Source: Gordonia insulae (GTDB lineage Bacteria; Actinomycetota; Actinomycetes; Mycobacteriales; Mycobacteriaceae). From it: a stretch of 64,000 nt of DNA. Where the stretch lies: NCBI RefSeq assembly GCF_003855095.1, contig NZ_CP033972.1:62001-126000 (forward strand). Direction: 5' to 3'. The notes under the pieces were generated by a model. That model did no database searches, had not been told where the DNA came from, and was given only the letters and a program-made list of their open reading frames with translations. Below, piece by piece: positions 27,808-37,631 of the stretch. Within the stretch, counting starts at the first letter, position 1, and every line of letters starts with the position of its first letter. Both the position numbers and the translations under genes were made by a program.

Positions 27808-29019
27808 GTGCAGGTCGACAGCGAGGTGGATGTCTACGGCGTCGTCGGCGACGCCTGTGGTGCCGTCGACCCCGCGACTCCGCTCGGTCTCTACCTTCAC
27901 GTCCCCTTCTGTGCGACGCGGTGCGGGTACTGCGACTTCAACACCTACACAGCCGGCGAACTGGGCAGCTCGTCGTCCCCGGAGTCCTGGCAGGAGGCTG
28001 TCGACCGGGAGTTGAGAAGTGCTGCGCGACTGCTGAATCCGAGCCGTCCGGTGTCGACGGTCTTCGTCGGTGGCGGCACACCGTCGTTGCTCGGTGCAGA
28101 CGGTCTCGGGCGACTCCTGCAGTCGGTCCGGGACAACTTCGACCTCACCGACGACGCCGAGGTCACCACCGAATCCAACCCGGAATCCACCTCGCCGGAA
28201 TTCTTCGACGGGCTGCTGCGTGCCGGCTTCACCCGGATCTCGCTCGGTATGCAGTCGGCGGCCCCCCACGTCCTGGCCACCCTTGATCGGACCCACACGC
28301 CGGGGCGTGCGGTCGCCGCGGCCCGAGAGGCGACGGCCGCCGGGTTCGCACATGTCAACCTCGACCTGATCTACGGCACGCCTGGTGAGACCGACGAGGA
28401 CCTGCACGCAAGCGTCGACGCCGTGCTCTCCACCTCGGTCGACCACGTGTCCGCGTACGCACTCATCGTCGAGGACGGGACCGCGCTGGCCCGACGGATC
28501 CGCAGAGGTGAGCTACCGGCACCCGACGACGACGTCCTCGCCGATCGCTACCGAATCCTCGACGACCGGCTGCGCGCCGACGGCTTCGACTGGTACGAGG
28601 TGTCGAATTGGGCGCGCACGACGCCGGGCGAGTGCCGTCACAACCTCGCCTACTGGTACAGCCACGACTGGTGGGGGATAGGTCCGGGCGCGCACTCGCA
28701 CGTGAACGGTGTGCGGTGGTGGAACCTCAAGCATCCGGCTCGCTACGCCGATTCGCTTGCCGCCGAACAACTTCCGATCGCCGGGCACGAGATGCTGACC
28801 GAGGAGGACCGACATCTCGAATCGGTGATGCTGACCGCACGCTGCCGCTCCGGGCTGGCCGTCGAGGAGTTGTCTCCCGAGGAGTACCGACGGGCGGCGG
28901 AGTTTGTCGCCGATGGTCTGCTCGAGCATGTGGGCAGCGTCGGAGCGCGCCTCGTGCTCACCGATTCGGGTCGACTGCTCGCCGATCGCGTGGTGCGCGA
29001 GATCCTCGTCGCGAGTTAG
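27808..29019 (+). CDS. hemW: HemW-like radical SAM protein (haem chaperone family)
   Basis: The 403-residue protein has the radical-SAM cluster motif CATRCGYC (CxxxCxxC) in LHVPFCATRCGYCDFNTYT, then VFVGGGTPSLL, ISLGMQSAAPHVL and the C-terminal HemW domain (WWGIGPGAHSH). Proteins of this branch were long annotated as oxygen-independent coproporphyrinogen oxidase (HemN), but HemW members lack that activity and act as haem chaperones. Start: GTG 27808 or GTG 27826; neither has an ideal ribosome site. The gene is divergent from the sulfite reductase operon. Confidence 0.9.
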   Translation: MQVDSEVDVYGVVGDACGAVDPATPLGLYLHVPFCATRCGYCDFNTYTAGELGSSSSPESWQEAVDRELRSAARLLNPSRPVSTVFVGGGTPSLLGADGLGRLLQSVRDNFDLTDDAEVTTESNPESTSPEFFDGLLRAGFTRISLGMQSAAPHVLATLDRTHTPGRAVAAAREATAAGFAHVNLDLIYGTPGETDEDLHASVDAVLSTSVDHVSAYALIVEDGTALARRIRRGELPAPDDDVLADRYRILDDRLRADGFDWYEVSNWARTTPGECRHNLAYWYSHDWWGIGPGAHSHVNGVRWWNLKHPARYADSLAAEQLPIAGHEMLTEEDRHLESVMLTARCRSGLAVEELSPEEYRRAAEFVADGLLEHVGSVGARLVLTDSGRLLADRVVREILVAS

Positions 29020-29046
29020 GACGTCACCCGGGTCCGGCGCCGATCG

Positions 29047-29499
29047 TCACCATTCGGGGGCCGACGGGTCCGACGGCGGCAGGGTCCAGCCGGTACTGCG
29101 AGCCGAGCGGCGATGTGCTCCCGGATTGGGAACACGACCCGGTGCCGGAAGGCGCTCGGTGTCGACCTGACCTTCGATGAACTCCGACCCCGGCTCCAGA
29201 TCGAGCTCATCGAGATCGAGCATCCGGGCGTGGATGATGTGCCTGTTCCGTAGCGCCGAGCGCACGGCCCGATGCAGACCGTCCTCGAGGTAGAGGTCGC
29301 CCCGCCAGCGGACGACGTGCGAGAACAGGTCGCCGTAGAAGGTGGAGTCCTCGCTGAGCAATCTGTCGAGCGCCAGCACCGTGGTCACTGTGGTGAGTTC
29401 GTCGAGGCGGAATTGCCGGGGCGGGATCTTGGCCCAGGCGCGCGCAGACAACCCGTGGTCGGGATAGGGCTTCCCCTCCCGCACCCCCTTGAAGATCAT
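29047..29499 (-). CDS. Conserved protein of unknown function (Rv2375-like)
   Basis: The 150-residue protein starts MIFKGVREGKPYPDHGLS and contains RLDELTTVTTVLALDRLLSED and YLEDGLHRAVRSALRNRHIIHAR. A protein with this start lies divergently next to hrcA in mycobacteria (Rv2375), by recollection. The DGLHR segment recalls the DGHHR loop of ParB/sulfiredoxin-fold proteins, but this is only a resemblance. The C-terminal 45 residues are Pro/Arg-rich and probably disordered. It is convergent with hemW and divergent from hrcA. Confidence 0.75.
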   Translation of the reverse strand: MIFKGVREGKPYPDHGLSARAWAKIPPRQFRLDELTTVTTVLALDRLLSEDSTFYGDLFSHVVRWRGDLYLEDGLHRAVRSALRNRHIIHARMLDLDELDLEPGSEFIEGQVDTERLPAPGRVPNPGAHRRSARSTGWTLPPSDPSAPEW

Positions 29500-29612
29500 C
29501 GAGCACTTCCTGAGTCCGGCGCGACCACGCGGATGATGTGGCTTCCGCGCAGCGGTTCGTAAGATGGATGTGACCTACTGTATGGCAGAGTCGGTGAACC
29601 GGGAGGTGTCAC

Positions 29613-30647
29613 GTGTCGAGTACGGATGATCGGCGGTTCGAGATCCTGCGTGCGATCGTCACGGACTTCGTCGACACGCAGGAACCCATCGGGTCCAAGG
29701 CCATCGTCGAGCGCCACCAACTCGGCGTGTCCAGCGCCACGGTCCGCAACGACATGGCGGTGCTCGAGGCCGAGGGATACATTGCCCAGCCCCACACCAG
29801 TTCGGGACGCGTCCCGACCGACAAGGGCTACCGGATGTTCGTCGACCGGATCAGTGAGGTCAAACCCCTGTCGACGGCCGAACGCCGGGCGATCCTGTCC
29901 GTTCTCGATTCCGGCGTTGACCTCGACGACGTGCTGCGCCGGTCGGTCAAACTTCTCGCACAGCTGACTCGTCAGGTCGCGGTCATCCAGTACCCGGTGC
30001 TGTCCACGGCGACCGTCCGTCACCTCGAGGTCGTCTCGCTCTCGCCCTCGCGCCTGTTGCTCGTCGTGATCACCGACACCGGGCGCGTCGAGCAACGGAT
30101 GGTCGCACTGTCGGAAGATCTCGCCGACGCCGACTACATCCGGCTGCGCGACATGTTCTCCGCGGCCTTGCACGGCAAACGCCTCGAGGCCGCCTCGGCC
30201 GCGGTTGCCGAGCTCGCCAACGACGCGCCGGACGACATCCGCGACGTGGTGATCACGGTGGCCACCGTGCTCGTCGAGACACTGGTGGAGCGCGGCGACG
30301 ACCGTCTGGTGCTCGGCGGGACGTCCAATCTGGCGCGGTCGGCGGCCGACTTCGCACCGGTCGTCGGTGGCATGGATACCGTGCTCGACGCACTCGAAGA
30401 GCAGGTGGTGGTGTTGAAATTGCTCGCCGCCACACAACGTATGGGGCGGGTCACCGTGCAGATCGGAGAAGAGACCCAGACCGAGAACCTGCGTGGCACG
30501 TCCGTCGTCTCGACAGGGTACGGTGCATCGGGCACGGTATTCGGCAGCGTCGGTGTGGTCGGCCCCACACGCATGGACTACCCGGGAACAATCGCGTCGG
30601 TGGCAGCCGTTGCCAAATACGTCGGCGAGGTGTTGGCCGATCGCTGA
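29613..30647 (+). CDS. hrcA: Heat-inducible transcription repressor HrcA
   Basis: The 344-residue repressor starts with the winged-helix domain [23 protein letters not shown] (residues about 5-27, broken here for length) and [18 protein letters not shown], then the inserted dimerisation domain and a C-terminal [17 protein letters not shown]. HrcA represses chaperone genes by binding CIRCE elements, helped by GroEL. No CIRCE repeat is visible upstream of it here. GTG 29613 follows GGGAGG. The gene precedes dnaJ as in other actinobacteria. Confidence 0.95.
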   Translation: MSSTDDRRFEILRAIVTDFVDTQEPIGSKAIVERHQLGVSSATVRNDMAVLEAEGYIAQPHTSSGRVPTDKGYRMFVDRISEVKPLSTAERRAILSVLDSGVDLDDVLRRSVKLLAQLTRQVAVIQYPVLSTATVRHLEVVSLSPSRLLLVVITDTGRVEQRMVALSEDLADADYIRLRDMFSAALHGKRLEAASAAVAELANDAPDDIRDVVITVATVLVETLVERGDDRLVLGGTSNLARSAADFAPVVGGMDTVLDALEEQVVVLKLLAATQRMGRVTVQIGEETQTENLRGTSVVSTGYGASGTVFGSVGVVGPTRMDYPGTIASVAAVAKYVGEVLADR

Positions 30648-30741
30648 CCCGTGCGGCCGTGGCGAGCGGCCCGGGTGTGATTGTGCGCCGCGCGACCCCG
30701 CGCCCATGTGAGACGAAGTGAGATAGAGGACCGAGACGACT

Positions 30742-31905
30742 GTGGCACGTGATTACTACGGAATCCTGGGTGTGGCCAAAGGCGCCACCGACCAGGAGAT
30801 CAAGCGCGCTTATCGCAAGAAGGCGCGTGAGTTGCATCCTGACGTCAATCCGGGCGAAGAGGAACGGTTCAAAGAGGTCAGCGCCGCCTACGAGGTGCTG
30901 ACGGATCCCGAGAAGCGTCGCATCGTCGACGCCGGCGGCGATCCACTCGCCGGTGCCGGGGCGGGCGGCTTCGCCGGAGGTGGATTCGCCGGTGGCGGCC
31001 TCGGCGATGTGTTCGAGGCGTTCTTCGGCTCCGGTGGCGGCGGCTTCGGTGGCGGCGGTTTCGGTTCGGGCCGCGGACCGCGTAGTCGGGTCCAGCCCGG
31101 TGAGCCGGCGCTCGTCGCGGTCGAGCTCGATCTCGAGGAATGCGCCTCCGGCGTCAACAAGGAGATCACCGTCGACACCGCGATCCTGTGCGACCTGTGC
31201 AAGGGCGCCGGGACCAGTGGGGATTCGAAGCCGATCAGCTGCGACACCTGTAAGGGTGCCGGCGAGATCCAGGCCGTGCAGCGGTCGTTCCTCGGTCAGG
31301 TGATGACCGTCCGTGAATGCCCGACGTGCCACGGCGTGGGCGAGATCATCCCCGACCCGTGCCGCAAGTGCGGCGGCGACGGCCGGGTGCGGTCGCGTCG
31401 CACGATGACCGTGAAGATCCCGGCCGGTATCGAGAACGGGATGCGTGTGCGCCTCTCCGGACAGGGCGAGGTCGGGGCAGGCGGAGGACCCGCCGGCGAC
31501 CTGTACGTCGAGGTCGGCGAACGCCAGCACGATGTGTTCGTGCGTGACAAGGACGACCTGCACTGCACGATCCGTGTGCCGATCGCCGACGCCGCCCTCG
31601 GTGGCGAGATCGAGGTCGACACCATCCTCGGTGGCACGGCGCGCGTCACCATCAACCCCGGGACCCAACCCGGACAGGTGGTCAGGGTGCGGGGCCAGGG
31701 CATGCCGCACCTCAACACAGGGGTTCGCGGCAACCTGCACGCACACCTCGACGTCGTGGTGCCGACCAAGCTCGACGCAGCACAGACCGAAGCGCTCCGT
31801 CAGTACCGTGACGCGTCCGAGGATCACGTCGAGGTGGTCTCGTCGGCGGGCGCTGCAGCAGGTGGGCTCTTCTCGCGTCTGCGCAACGCCTTCGCCGGGC
31901 GCTGA
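30742..31905 (+). CDS. dnaJ: Chaperone protein DnaJ (DnaJ2 type)
   Basis: The 387-residue co-chaperone has a J domain with HPD in [11 protein letters not shown] (about residue 34), a Gly/Phe-rich linker (about 70-115), four CxxCxGxG-type zinc repeats ([32 protein letters not shown], about 150-215) and the C-terminal substrate-binding barrels. It delivers unfolded proteins to DnaK and stimulates its ATPase. GTG 30742 is 94 bp after hrcA. The arrangement hrcA-dnaJ-rsmE matches M. tuberculosis Rv2374c-Rv2372c. Confidence 0.96.
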   Translation: MARDYYGILGVAKGATDQEIKRAYRKKARELHPDVNPGEEERFKEVSAAYEVLTDPEKRRIVDAGGDPLAGAGAGGFAGGGFAGGGLGDVFEAFFGSGGGGFGGGGFGSGRGPRSRVQPGEPALVAVELDLEECASGVNKEITVDTAILCDLCKGAGTSGDSKPISCDTCKGAGEIQAVQRSFLGQVMTVRECPTCHGVGEIIPDPCRKCGGDGRVRSRRTMTVKIPAGIENGMRVRLSGQGEVGAGGGPAGDLYVEVGERQHDVFVRDKDDLHCTIRVPIADAALGGEIEVDTILGGTARVTINPGTQPGQVVRVRGQGMPHLNTGVRGNLHAHLDVVVPTKLDAAQTEALRQYRDASEDHVEVVSSAGAAAGGLFSRLRNAFAGR

Positions 31906-31921
31906 CGATCGGGTCACCCGC

Positions 31922-32674
31922 GTGAGTCCACCTCTGTTCTGGCTCGACGAGGTCCCGCGCGCCGGATCCGACGTCACCCTCACCGGGCCGGAAGGCCGCC
32001 ACGCGGTGACCGTCACACGCCTCGCCGTGGGCGAGGAACTGACCCTCGCCGACGGGCACGGTTCGACGGCCCACTGCGAGGTCACCGCCATCACCGCGAA
32101 GGACACGCTGGTCGCGCACGCCCACACCTACGCCTACGCCGAACCGCCACGCCCACGTGTGACGGTGGTGCAGGCGCTGCCCAAGTCCGAACGTTCGGAA
32201 CTCGCCGTCGACCTGGCCACCGAGGCCGGTGCCGATCGGATCGTGCCCTGGCAGGCCGCGCGTTGCGTGGCACGGTGGTCCGGGAAATCCGAGAAGGGCA
32301 TCGCGAAGTGGACGGCCGCAGCGTCGGCAGCTGCGAAACAGAGCCGGCGCTCCTGGATTCCGGAGATCGCGCCGCTGGCGTCGACCACGGATGTCCGCGC
32401 CATGTGCGCCGACGTCATCGCGTCCGGGGGGATCGTCGCGGTTCTCCACGAACACGGCACCACCCCACTGCGCGATCTCGCGCTCGCCGACGCCGGGGAG
32501 GTGGTCTTGGTGGTCGGCCCCGAGGGTGGCCTCGACGACACGGAGATCGCCGACCTCACGGCGCTCGGTGCGACGTCGGTGATCCTGGGACCCGAGGTGC
32601 TGCGCACCTCGACCGCGGCCGCTGTCGCGTTGGGTGCGATCGGCGTGCTGACCGACCGGTGGACCACCCCATGA
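31922..32674 (+). CDS. rsmE: 16S rRNA (uracil(1498)-N(3))-methyltransferase
   Basis: The 250-residue protein has an N-terminal PUA-like domain (GPEGRHAVTVTRL) and the SPOUT methyltransferase knot: QALPKSERSELAVDLATEAG, VVGPEGGLDDTEI and LGPEVLRTSTAAAVALG. It methylates U1498 of 16S rRNA in the mature small subunit using S-adenosylmethionine. GTG 31922 lies 16 bp after dnaJ, so it is probably in the same transcript. Confidence 0.94.
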   Translation: MSPPLFWLDEVPRAGSDVTLTGPEGRHAVTVTRLAVGEELTLADGHGSTAHCEVTAITAKDTLVAHAHTYAYAEPPRPRVTVVQALPKSERSELAVDLATEAGADRIVPWQAARCVARWSGKSEKGIAKWTAAASAAAKQSRRSWIPEIAPLASTTDVRAMCADVIASGGIVAVLHEHGTTPLRDLALADAGEVVLVVGPEGGLDDTEIADLTALGATSVILGPEVLRTSTAAAVALGAIGVLTDRWTTP

Positions 32675-32684
32675 CCTGGAGTGC

Positions 32685-33467
32685 ATGGTGAAGAAGTGTG
32701 CGGTGCATCGCACCAAGATCGAATACGGCAGTGCGCCATCACAATTCGGCCATGTCTATCACCCGGTCGATGGAGTTGCGTCGGATGCGTCGGTGCGGCC
32801 CGTGGTGCTCATCCACGGTGGGTACTGGACGACGGAGTTCGGGCTCACCATCGAGACCGCGATCGCGCGGCTGTTCGCAGAGCGCGGCGCGGTGGTGTGG
32901 AACATCGAGTACCGGCGCGTCGGCGAGCCGGGTGGGGGATGGCCGACGACGGGACGCGACGTCGTCGCGGCCATCCGTGCGCTCGACGGTCCGGTGCCCG
33001 CGGCGCTGCCTGCCGAGGTCGCCGAGCGGGTCGACTGGGGTTCCGTGGCCGTCGTCGGGCATTCCGCCGGTGGTCAACTCGCCGTATGGTCGGTGTCCCA
33101 ACTGCGGGCGCGCACCGACACGTGTGCGATCTCGACGGTCATCGCACAGTCGGCGGCCCTGGATCTGGAGGCGGGCGCGGACCGTCCGTCGATCCGCGGA
33201 CTGATGGGCCGGCCGGCCGACGAGATCCCGCACCGCTACCGCGACGCGTCCCCACTGTGCCAGGAGCCGTTCGAGGCGCATGTCGTCGCGCTGCACGCCG
33301 CGGACGACACCGCCATCCCGGTCGAGTCGAGCCGCCGTTACGTCGAGGCCGTGACGGCACGAGGGCAGTCCGCCGAACTGATCGTCGTCCCGGGCGAGGG
33401 CCATGACGCCTTCGTCGACCCGCGCAGCGCGTCGACCCGACAGACCGTGCGGCTACTGGGTCTCTGA
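32685..33467 (+). CDS. Alpha/beta hydrolase with HGGYW motif (kynurenine formamidase-like)
   Basis: The 260-residue protein carries HGGYW in VVLIHGGYWTTEFGL (about residue 46), the oxyanion-hole motif of kynurenine formamidases. It also has the nucleophile elbow VVGHSAGGQLA (Ser about 127), an Asp in LHAADDTAIPV and the terminal His in GEGHDAFVDP. It may be an arylformamidase or another esterase; no tryptophan-degradation genes are nearby. It begins 10 bp after rsmE and may be read from the same transcript. ATG 32685 is preferred over nearby GTG codons. Confidence 0.78.
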   Translation: MVKKCAVHRTKIEYGSAPSQFGHVYHPVDGVASDASVRPVVLIHGGYWTTEFGLTIETAIARLFAERGAVVWNIEYRRVGEPGGGWPTTGRDVVAAIRALDGPVPAALPAEVAERVDWGSVAVVGHSAGGQLAVWSVSQLRARTDTCAISTVIAQSAALDLEAGADRPSIRGLMGRPADEIPHRYRDASPLCQEPFEAHVVALHAADDTAIPVESSRRYVEAVTARGQSAELIVVPGEGHDAFVDPRSASTRQTVRLLGL

Positions 33468-33603
33468 TCAGCCGTTTCTCGTCGCTGGTGGACATTGACG
33501 ACGTATCCTGTGAAGGCCATGGACAGTCCGCGCTGCAACGCGACGGTTCGAGAGCGCGCCGGCCTCACGAGGTCAGTATCCGGTTCAGCCGTGGGAGGTC
33601 GCG

Positions 33604-34773
33604 GTGTTTGGCCTCAGATTGCGCCCGGTCGGTCGGCTGTTCGTCGCGGTCGGTGCGACGGTCGCGTCGCTCGCACTCGTGATCTGTGGTGAATCCACGG
33701 TCGCCGCCGAGCCGTCCTCGCCGACCATATGGTTGTGCAGTCCGACGATGGCGTCCGACCCGTGCGATCTCCCTCAGGACACCACCGACCTGTTGACCGG
33801 TCGGGTGAGCGCGCCACCACCGGTGACGGAATCCGAGAAGCCTGTGGATTGCTTCTTCGTGTACGGGACCGCGACGAATGCACTAGCACTCAACGCGGAT
33901 CCCGTTGCGTCGCCCGAGATCCAAGCGGCCGCCAAACTGCATGGCGCACGGTTCAACCGGACGTGCCGCATGTTCGCCCCCGTCTACCGGCAGGTGTCGT
34001 TGCCGGCCGGGGTGCTCGTCAACCTCGGCTTGGCCGAGCCCTTCGCCATCGCCTATCGCGATGTCCGCAAGGCGTGGCGAGAATATCTCGCCCAGGCGGA
34101 CGGTCGGGGAGTGATCTTCATCGCCGATTCGCAGGGCGCCTACCAGCTCCGCAAACTCATCCGCGAAGAAGTCGATCCCCGGCCGGCGCTGCGCAGTCGA
34201 CTCGCCGGCGCATTCCTGATGGGCGCCAACGTGACAACCGCCAGAGGCAGTGTCGTCGGCGGCGACTTCCGCAACATTCCCGTGTGTAGCCGCCGGGGCG
34301 AATACGGCTGCGTGATGGCGTATTCGTCGAACGTCGTCTACCCACCGGTGTCGGCATTCGGCAACAGTGCGGTCGATGTCACGTCGCGGGCGTCGGGATT
34401 ACCTTTCGGGCCGCAGTACCAGGTCGCCTGCACCGACCCGGCGGTGGTGAGCGGCGACCACGCACCGGTCGGCATCACGGTGCCGAGCGAGCCGTTCCCG
34501 CCAGGACTCCTCGCGGGATTTCTGGCCTACGCGAGGTTCCCGGACGCCTGGCCGACGTCGTCCTCGACGTGGACGACCGGCCGCGGTCGCGGGGTGGGTA
34601 GCTGCGACGAGGTGTACGGCATCCGCGAATACCACATTCGGATGATCCGACCGCAGCCGATCAACCAGCTGCCGCTGCTGGACACCCACGATCTCGACTT
34701 CAGTTTCGGGCTCGACCGGCTCGTCGGAATTGCCGCCAGGCAAGCGGAGGACTGGCGAGCACACTCTCGTTGA
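33604..34773 (+). CDS. Exported DUF3089 domain-containing hydrolase-like protein
   Basis: The 389-residue protein has a signal peptide (VAVGATVASLALVICGEST then VAAEP). The rest reads as DUF3089: TIWLCSPTMASDPCDL, KPVDCFFVYGTATNA, CRMFAPVYRQVSLP and GVIFIADSQGAYQLRKLI. DUF3089 proteins look like alpha/beta hydrolases with a GHSQGA nucleophile elbow; here it reads ADSQGA, so the first Gly and His are changed while the Ser is kept. Eight or more Cys suggest disulfides in an exported protein. GTG 33604 has GGGAGG upstream. No partner genes are evident. Confidence 0.75.
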   Translation: MFGLRLRPVGRLFVAVGATVASLALVICGESTVAAEPSSPTIWLCSPTMASDPCDLPQDTTDLLTGRVSAPPPVTESEKPVDCFFVYGTATNALALNADPVASPEIQAAAKLHGARFNRTCRMFAPVYRQVSLPAGVLVNLGLAEPFAIAYRDVRKAWREYLAQADGRGVIFIADSQGAYQLRKLIREEVDPRPALRSRLAGAFLMGANVTTARGSVVGGDFRNIPVCSRRGEYGCVMAYSSNVVYPPVSAFGNSAVDVTSRASGLPFGPQYQVACTDPAVVSGDHAPVGITVPSEPFPPGLLAGFLAYARFPDAWPTSSSTWTTGRGRGVGSCDEVYGIREYHIRMIRPQPINQLPLLDTHDLDFSFGLDRLVGIAARQAEDWRAHSR

Positions 34774-34902
34774 GGTCCGGGTGGGCACACCCTGTGGGGC
34801 GCTGCCCAATAATGCCCAGGTGGCGCCGACTCCGATCGAGTTAGACTGGGGTGATCCGGCGAACGCCGGACCCCGTTCGTCCACTGAGGAGTGATTGCAT
34901 AC

Positions 34903-37068
34903 GTGAGTGACGACAACCCCGACCTGAGCACGCCGACGAGCCGGACTCTTGCGGGTCGATCTGTCACCTCCAACGTGGAAATCTCTCCCGAGGTGGTGTT
35001 CGGGCTGCTCGGGACCAGTGACGTCAACCTCCGCACGCTCGAACAACTGCTGCCGGCGGACATCCACGTGCGCGGCAACCAGGTCACCCTGACCGGTGTG
35101 CCCGCCGACGTCGCGGCCTCGGAACGGGTGATCGCCGAACTCGTCGACCTGGTCGGCCGCGGCACGCCCCTCACCCCCGACCTCGTGCGGCACAGCGTCT
35201 CCATGCTGTCCGAGGGATCCGCCGAATCGCCCGCCGACGTGCTGTCGCTCGACATCCTGTCGCGGCGCGGTAAGACGATCCGTCCGAAGACCCTGAACCA
35301 GAAGAAATACGTCGACGCGATCGACAACAACACGATCGTGTTCGGACTGGGCCCGGCGGGCACCGGCAAGACCTATCTGGCGATGGCCAAGGCCGTGCAG
35401 GCGCTGCAGTCGAAGTCGGTCAACCGCATCATCCTGACCCGGCCCGCCGTCGAGGCCGGTGAGCGCCTCGGCTTCCTGCCGGGCACGCTCAGCGAGAAGA
35501 TCGACCCGTATCTGCGCCCCCTCTACGACGCGCTGCACGACATGATGGACCCGGAATCGATCCCGAAGCTGATGGCCGCGGGCGTCATCGAGGTCGCGCC
35601 GCTCGCATACATGCGTGGGCGGGCCCAGCCCTTGTCGACCAGGGTCCTCACCGCGGCGGGATTCCGGCCGATCGGTGAGTTGCAGGTAGGCGACTCGGTC
35701 ATCGGTTCGGATGGCACGCCCACCGAAGTTCTCGGTGTCTACCCGCAGGGTTTCAAGGACATCGTGCGTGTGACCACCCAGGACGGCGCGTCGACACTGT
35801 GCTCGACGGATCACCTCTGGTCGGTCTACACGCGGTCCGACCGGCGCCGCGGCAAGGGGCCCCGGGTGCTGGCGGCCAAGGAGATGATCGGAAATCTACG
35901 CGCCGCGCATCACCATCGCTTCGAGCTGCCGCTCGTGACCGCGCCGGTGTCTTTGGATGCGCAACCGGTGCCGTTCGATCCCTATGCGCTCGGGTTGATG
36001 CTGGGCGACGGCTGTATGTCCGGCGTGACGACACCGGCCTTCACGACAAAGGACCCGGAACTGGTCGACGCATTGGTGGATGCCGTACCCGGCATTCGCG
36101 CGCGGCAGAGGACCGAGATCGATTACGTGCTCAACCGGATCGCCACACCAGGTGAAGTGATCACCATCGAGAACCCGGTGACCGGCGCGATGCGAGCGCT
36201 GGGACTCTGGGGCACGAAGTCGCCGACGAAGTTCGTGCCGAGGCAGTACCTGCTCAACTCGGCGGCGGTACGGCTCGCGGTGCTGCAGGGTCTGCTGGAC
36301 ACCGACGGTGGGCCGGTTGGTCAGGCGGGACGTACCTGCCGCGTCCAGTACACGACCGTGTCCGACCGACTCCGCGACGACGTGATGTTCCTCGTTCAAT
36401 CGTTGGGCGGCATCGTCACCATGCGCACGCGCGTCGCGGAGGGGCGTAACCCGGGCAAAGCGCGAGGGCGCGAAGTCTCGCACCGCCACGACGCCCATGT
36501 GCTCGACATCCGACTCCCAGCCGAAGTCGCGCCGTTCCGACTCGGCCGCAAGGCGGCCCGCTACAGCGCGGACGGCTTCAAGGAGCCCAAGCGCTACATC
36601 GAGAGCATCGAATCGGAGGGCACCGAGGAGGCCGTCTGCATCAAAGTCGCCGCCGACGATTCGCTGTACGTCACCGAGGACTTCCTGCTGACACACAACA
36701 CGTTGAATGACGCCTTCATCATCCTCGACGAGGCGCAGAACACCACGGGCGAGCAGATGAAGATGTTCCTCACCCGACTGGGTTTCGGCTCCAAGGTGGT
36801 CGTCACCGGTGACACCACGCAGGTCGACCTGCCGGGGGGCGCGCAGAGCGGTCTGAGCGCCGCGACACGCATCCTCGACGGCATCGACGACATCCACTTC
36901 TCGCACCTCACCAGTGCCGACGTGGTCCGGCACCGACTCGTCGCCGACATCGTCGACGCGTACGGCCGGGCAGAGGACAACGAGCGGGGCGGGCGACTGC
37001 GCGATGCCGATCGGTTGCCGGGCAACCGCGCCGCGCGACGGGCGTCGACCCACGGGCGTCGCTCATGA
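34903..37068 (+). CDS. PhoH family ATPase containing an intein
   Basis: The precursor has 721 residues. The extein (362 after splicing) is a PhoH1-type P-loop ATPase: Walker [45 protein letters not shown] split by the intein, Walker [12 protein letters not shown] and [12 protein letters not shown]. The intein takes residues 241-599. PhoH-like proteins are linked to RNA metabolism with YbeY, the next gene, which overlaps by 4 bp. GTG 34903 is preferred because GAGGAG (34886-34891) precedes it at 11 nt; GTG 34891 overlaps that site. Loss of splicing should leave PhoH inactive, because the intein interrupts the RGRT motif. Confidence 0.95.
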   Translation: MSDDNPDLSTPTSRTLAGRSVTSNVEISPEVVFGLLGTSDVNLRTLEQLLPADIHVRGNQVTLTGVPADVAASERVIAELVDLVGRGTPLTPDLVRHSVSMLSEGSAESPADVLSLDILSRRGKTIRPKTLNQKKYVDAIDNNTIVFGLGPAGTGKTYLAMAKAVQALQSKSVNRIILTRPAVEAGERLGFLPGTLSEKIDPYLRPLYDALHDMMDPESIPKLMAAGVIEVAPLAYMRGRAQPLSTRVLTAAGFRPIGELQVGDSVIGSDGTPTEVLGVYPQGFKDIVRVTTQDGASTLCSTDHLWSVYTRSDRRRGKGPRVLAAKEMIGNLRAAHHHRFELPLVTAPVSLDAQPVPFDPYALGLMLGDGCMSGVTTPAFTTKDPELVDALVDAVPGIRARQRTEIDYVLNRIATPGEVITIENPVTGAMRALGLWGTKSPTKFVPRQYLLNSAAVRLAVLQGLLDTDGGPVGQAGRTCRVQYTTVSDRLRDDVMFLVQSLGGIVTMRTRVAEGRNPGKARGREVSHRHDAHVLDIRLPAEVAPFRLGRKAARYSADGFKEPKRYIESIESEGTEEAVCIKVAADDSLYVTEDFLLTHNTLNDAFIILDEAQNTTGEQMKMFLTRLGFGSKVVVTGDTTQVDLPGGAQSGLSAATRILDGIDDIHFSHLTSADVVRHRLVADIVDAYGRAEDNERGGRLRDADRLPGNRAARRASTHGRRS
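35623..36699 (+). mobile_element. Class-3-type intein with LAGLIDADG homing endonuclease in PhoH
   Basis: The 359-residue intein starts with Ala ([16 protein letters not shown]), not Cys or Ser, and ends LLTHN before Thr+1 of the C-extein. It has the three residues that define class 3 inteins: Trp66 two positions after the block B His64 (STDHLW), Cys339 in block F (EAVCIKV) and Thr357 before the terminal His-Asn. In this class the block F Cys attacks the N-terminal junction. Endonuclease motifs are seen at [10 protein letters not shown] (about 121-130) and [10 protein letters not shown] (about 230), so it may still home. The coding DNA is inserted in frame exactly in the RGR/T codons of phoH. 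Confidence 0.92.
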
Positions 37069-37631
37069 GCATCGAACTCGCCAACGAATCAGGTGTCGAG
37101 GTCCCCGCGGATCTCATCATCGAGGCGGCGCGCTTCGCCATCGTCGCGATGGACGTCCACCCGGCCGCCGAGTTGTCGGTGCTGTGCATCGACGAGGACG
37201 CGATGGCCGACATGCACATGCAATGGATGGACCTGCCCGGCCCGACCGATGTGATGAGCTTCCCGATGGACGAATTGGTGCCGGGCGGGCGACCCGACGC
37301 CGCGGAACCGGGGCCGGCGATCCTCGGTGACATCGTGCTGTGTCCCGCGTTCGCCGCCCAGCAGGCGAAGACCGCGCGTCGCTCGTTCGAGCACGAACTC
37401 TCCATGCTCACCATCCACGGGGTGCTGCACCTTCTCGGGTACGACCACGCCGAGCCGGACGAAGAGAAAGAGATGTTCGGTCTGCAGAACCGGATCCTCG
37501 AGGAGTTCTACGCGGAGCGGCACCGTCGGGCGCAGGAGCAACGGCAGTCCGACCGGGACACACGCCTGCTGACGAACATCGGGTTCACCGAGACGTCGCT
37601 GCCCGAGAACGAAGCGACCGAGGACAAGTGA
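37065..37631 (+). CDS. ybeY: Endoribonuclease YbeY
   Basis: The 188-residue protein has the zinc motif [11 protein letters not shown] (about residues 123-133) and [10 protein letters not shown], typical of YbeY. It is a metal-dependent RNase active in 16S rRNA 3'-end maturation and ribosome quality control. ATGA overlap with phoH and a GTGA overlap with the following CorC-like gene indicate tight translational coupling. The C-terminus is about 40 residues longer than in short family members. Confidence 0.95.
   Translation: MSIELANESGVEVPADLIIEAARFAIVAMDVHPAAELSVLCIDEDAMADMHMQWMDLPGPTDVMSFPMDELVPGGRPDAAEPGPAILGDIVLCPAFAAQQAKTARRSFEHELSMLTIHGVLHLLGYDHAEPDEEKEMFGLQNRILEEFYAERHRRAQEQRQSDRDTRLLTNIGFTETSLPENEATEDK

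Noticed and set aside
29520..29612. CIRCE element before hrcA
   Set aside because: No TTAGCACTC-N9-GAGTGCTAA repeat or near match was found there or before dnaJ.
37340..37627. In-frame extension upstream of the CorC-like gene inside ybeY
   Set aside because: It is the shadow of YbeY; membrane-domain homology begins at GTG 37628.
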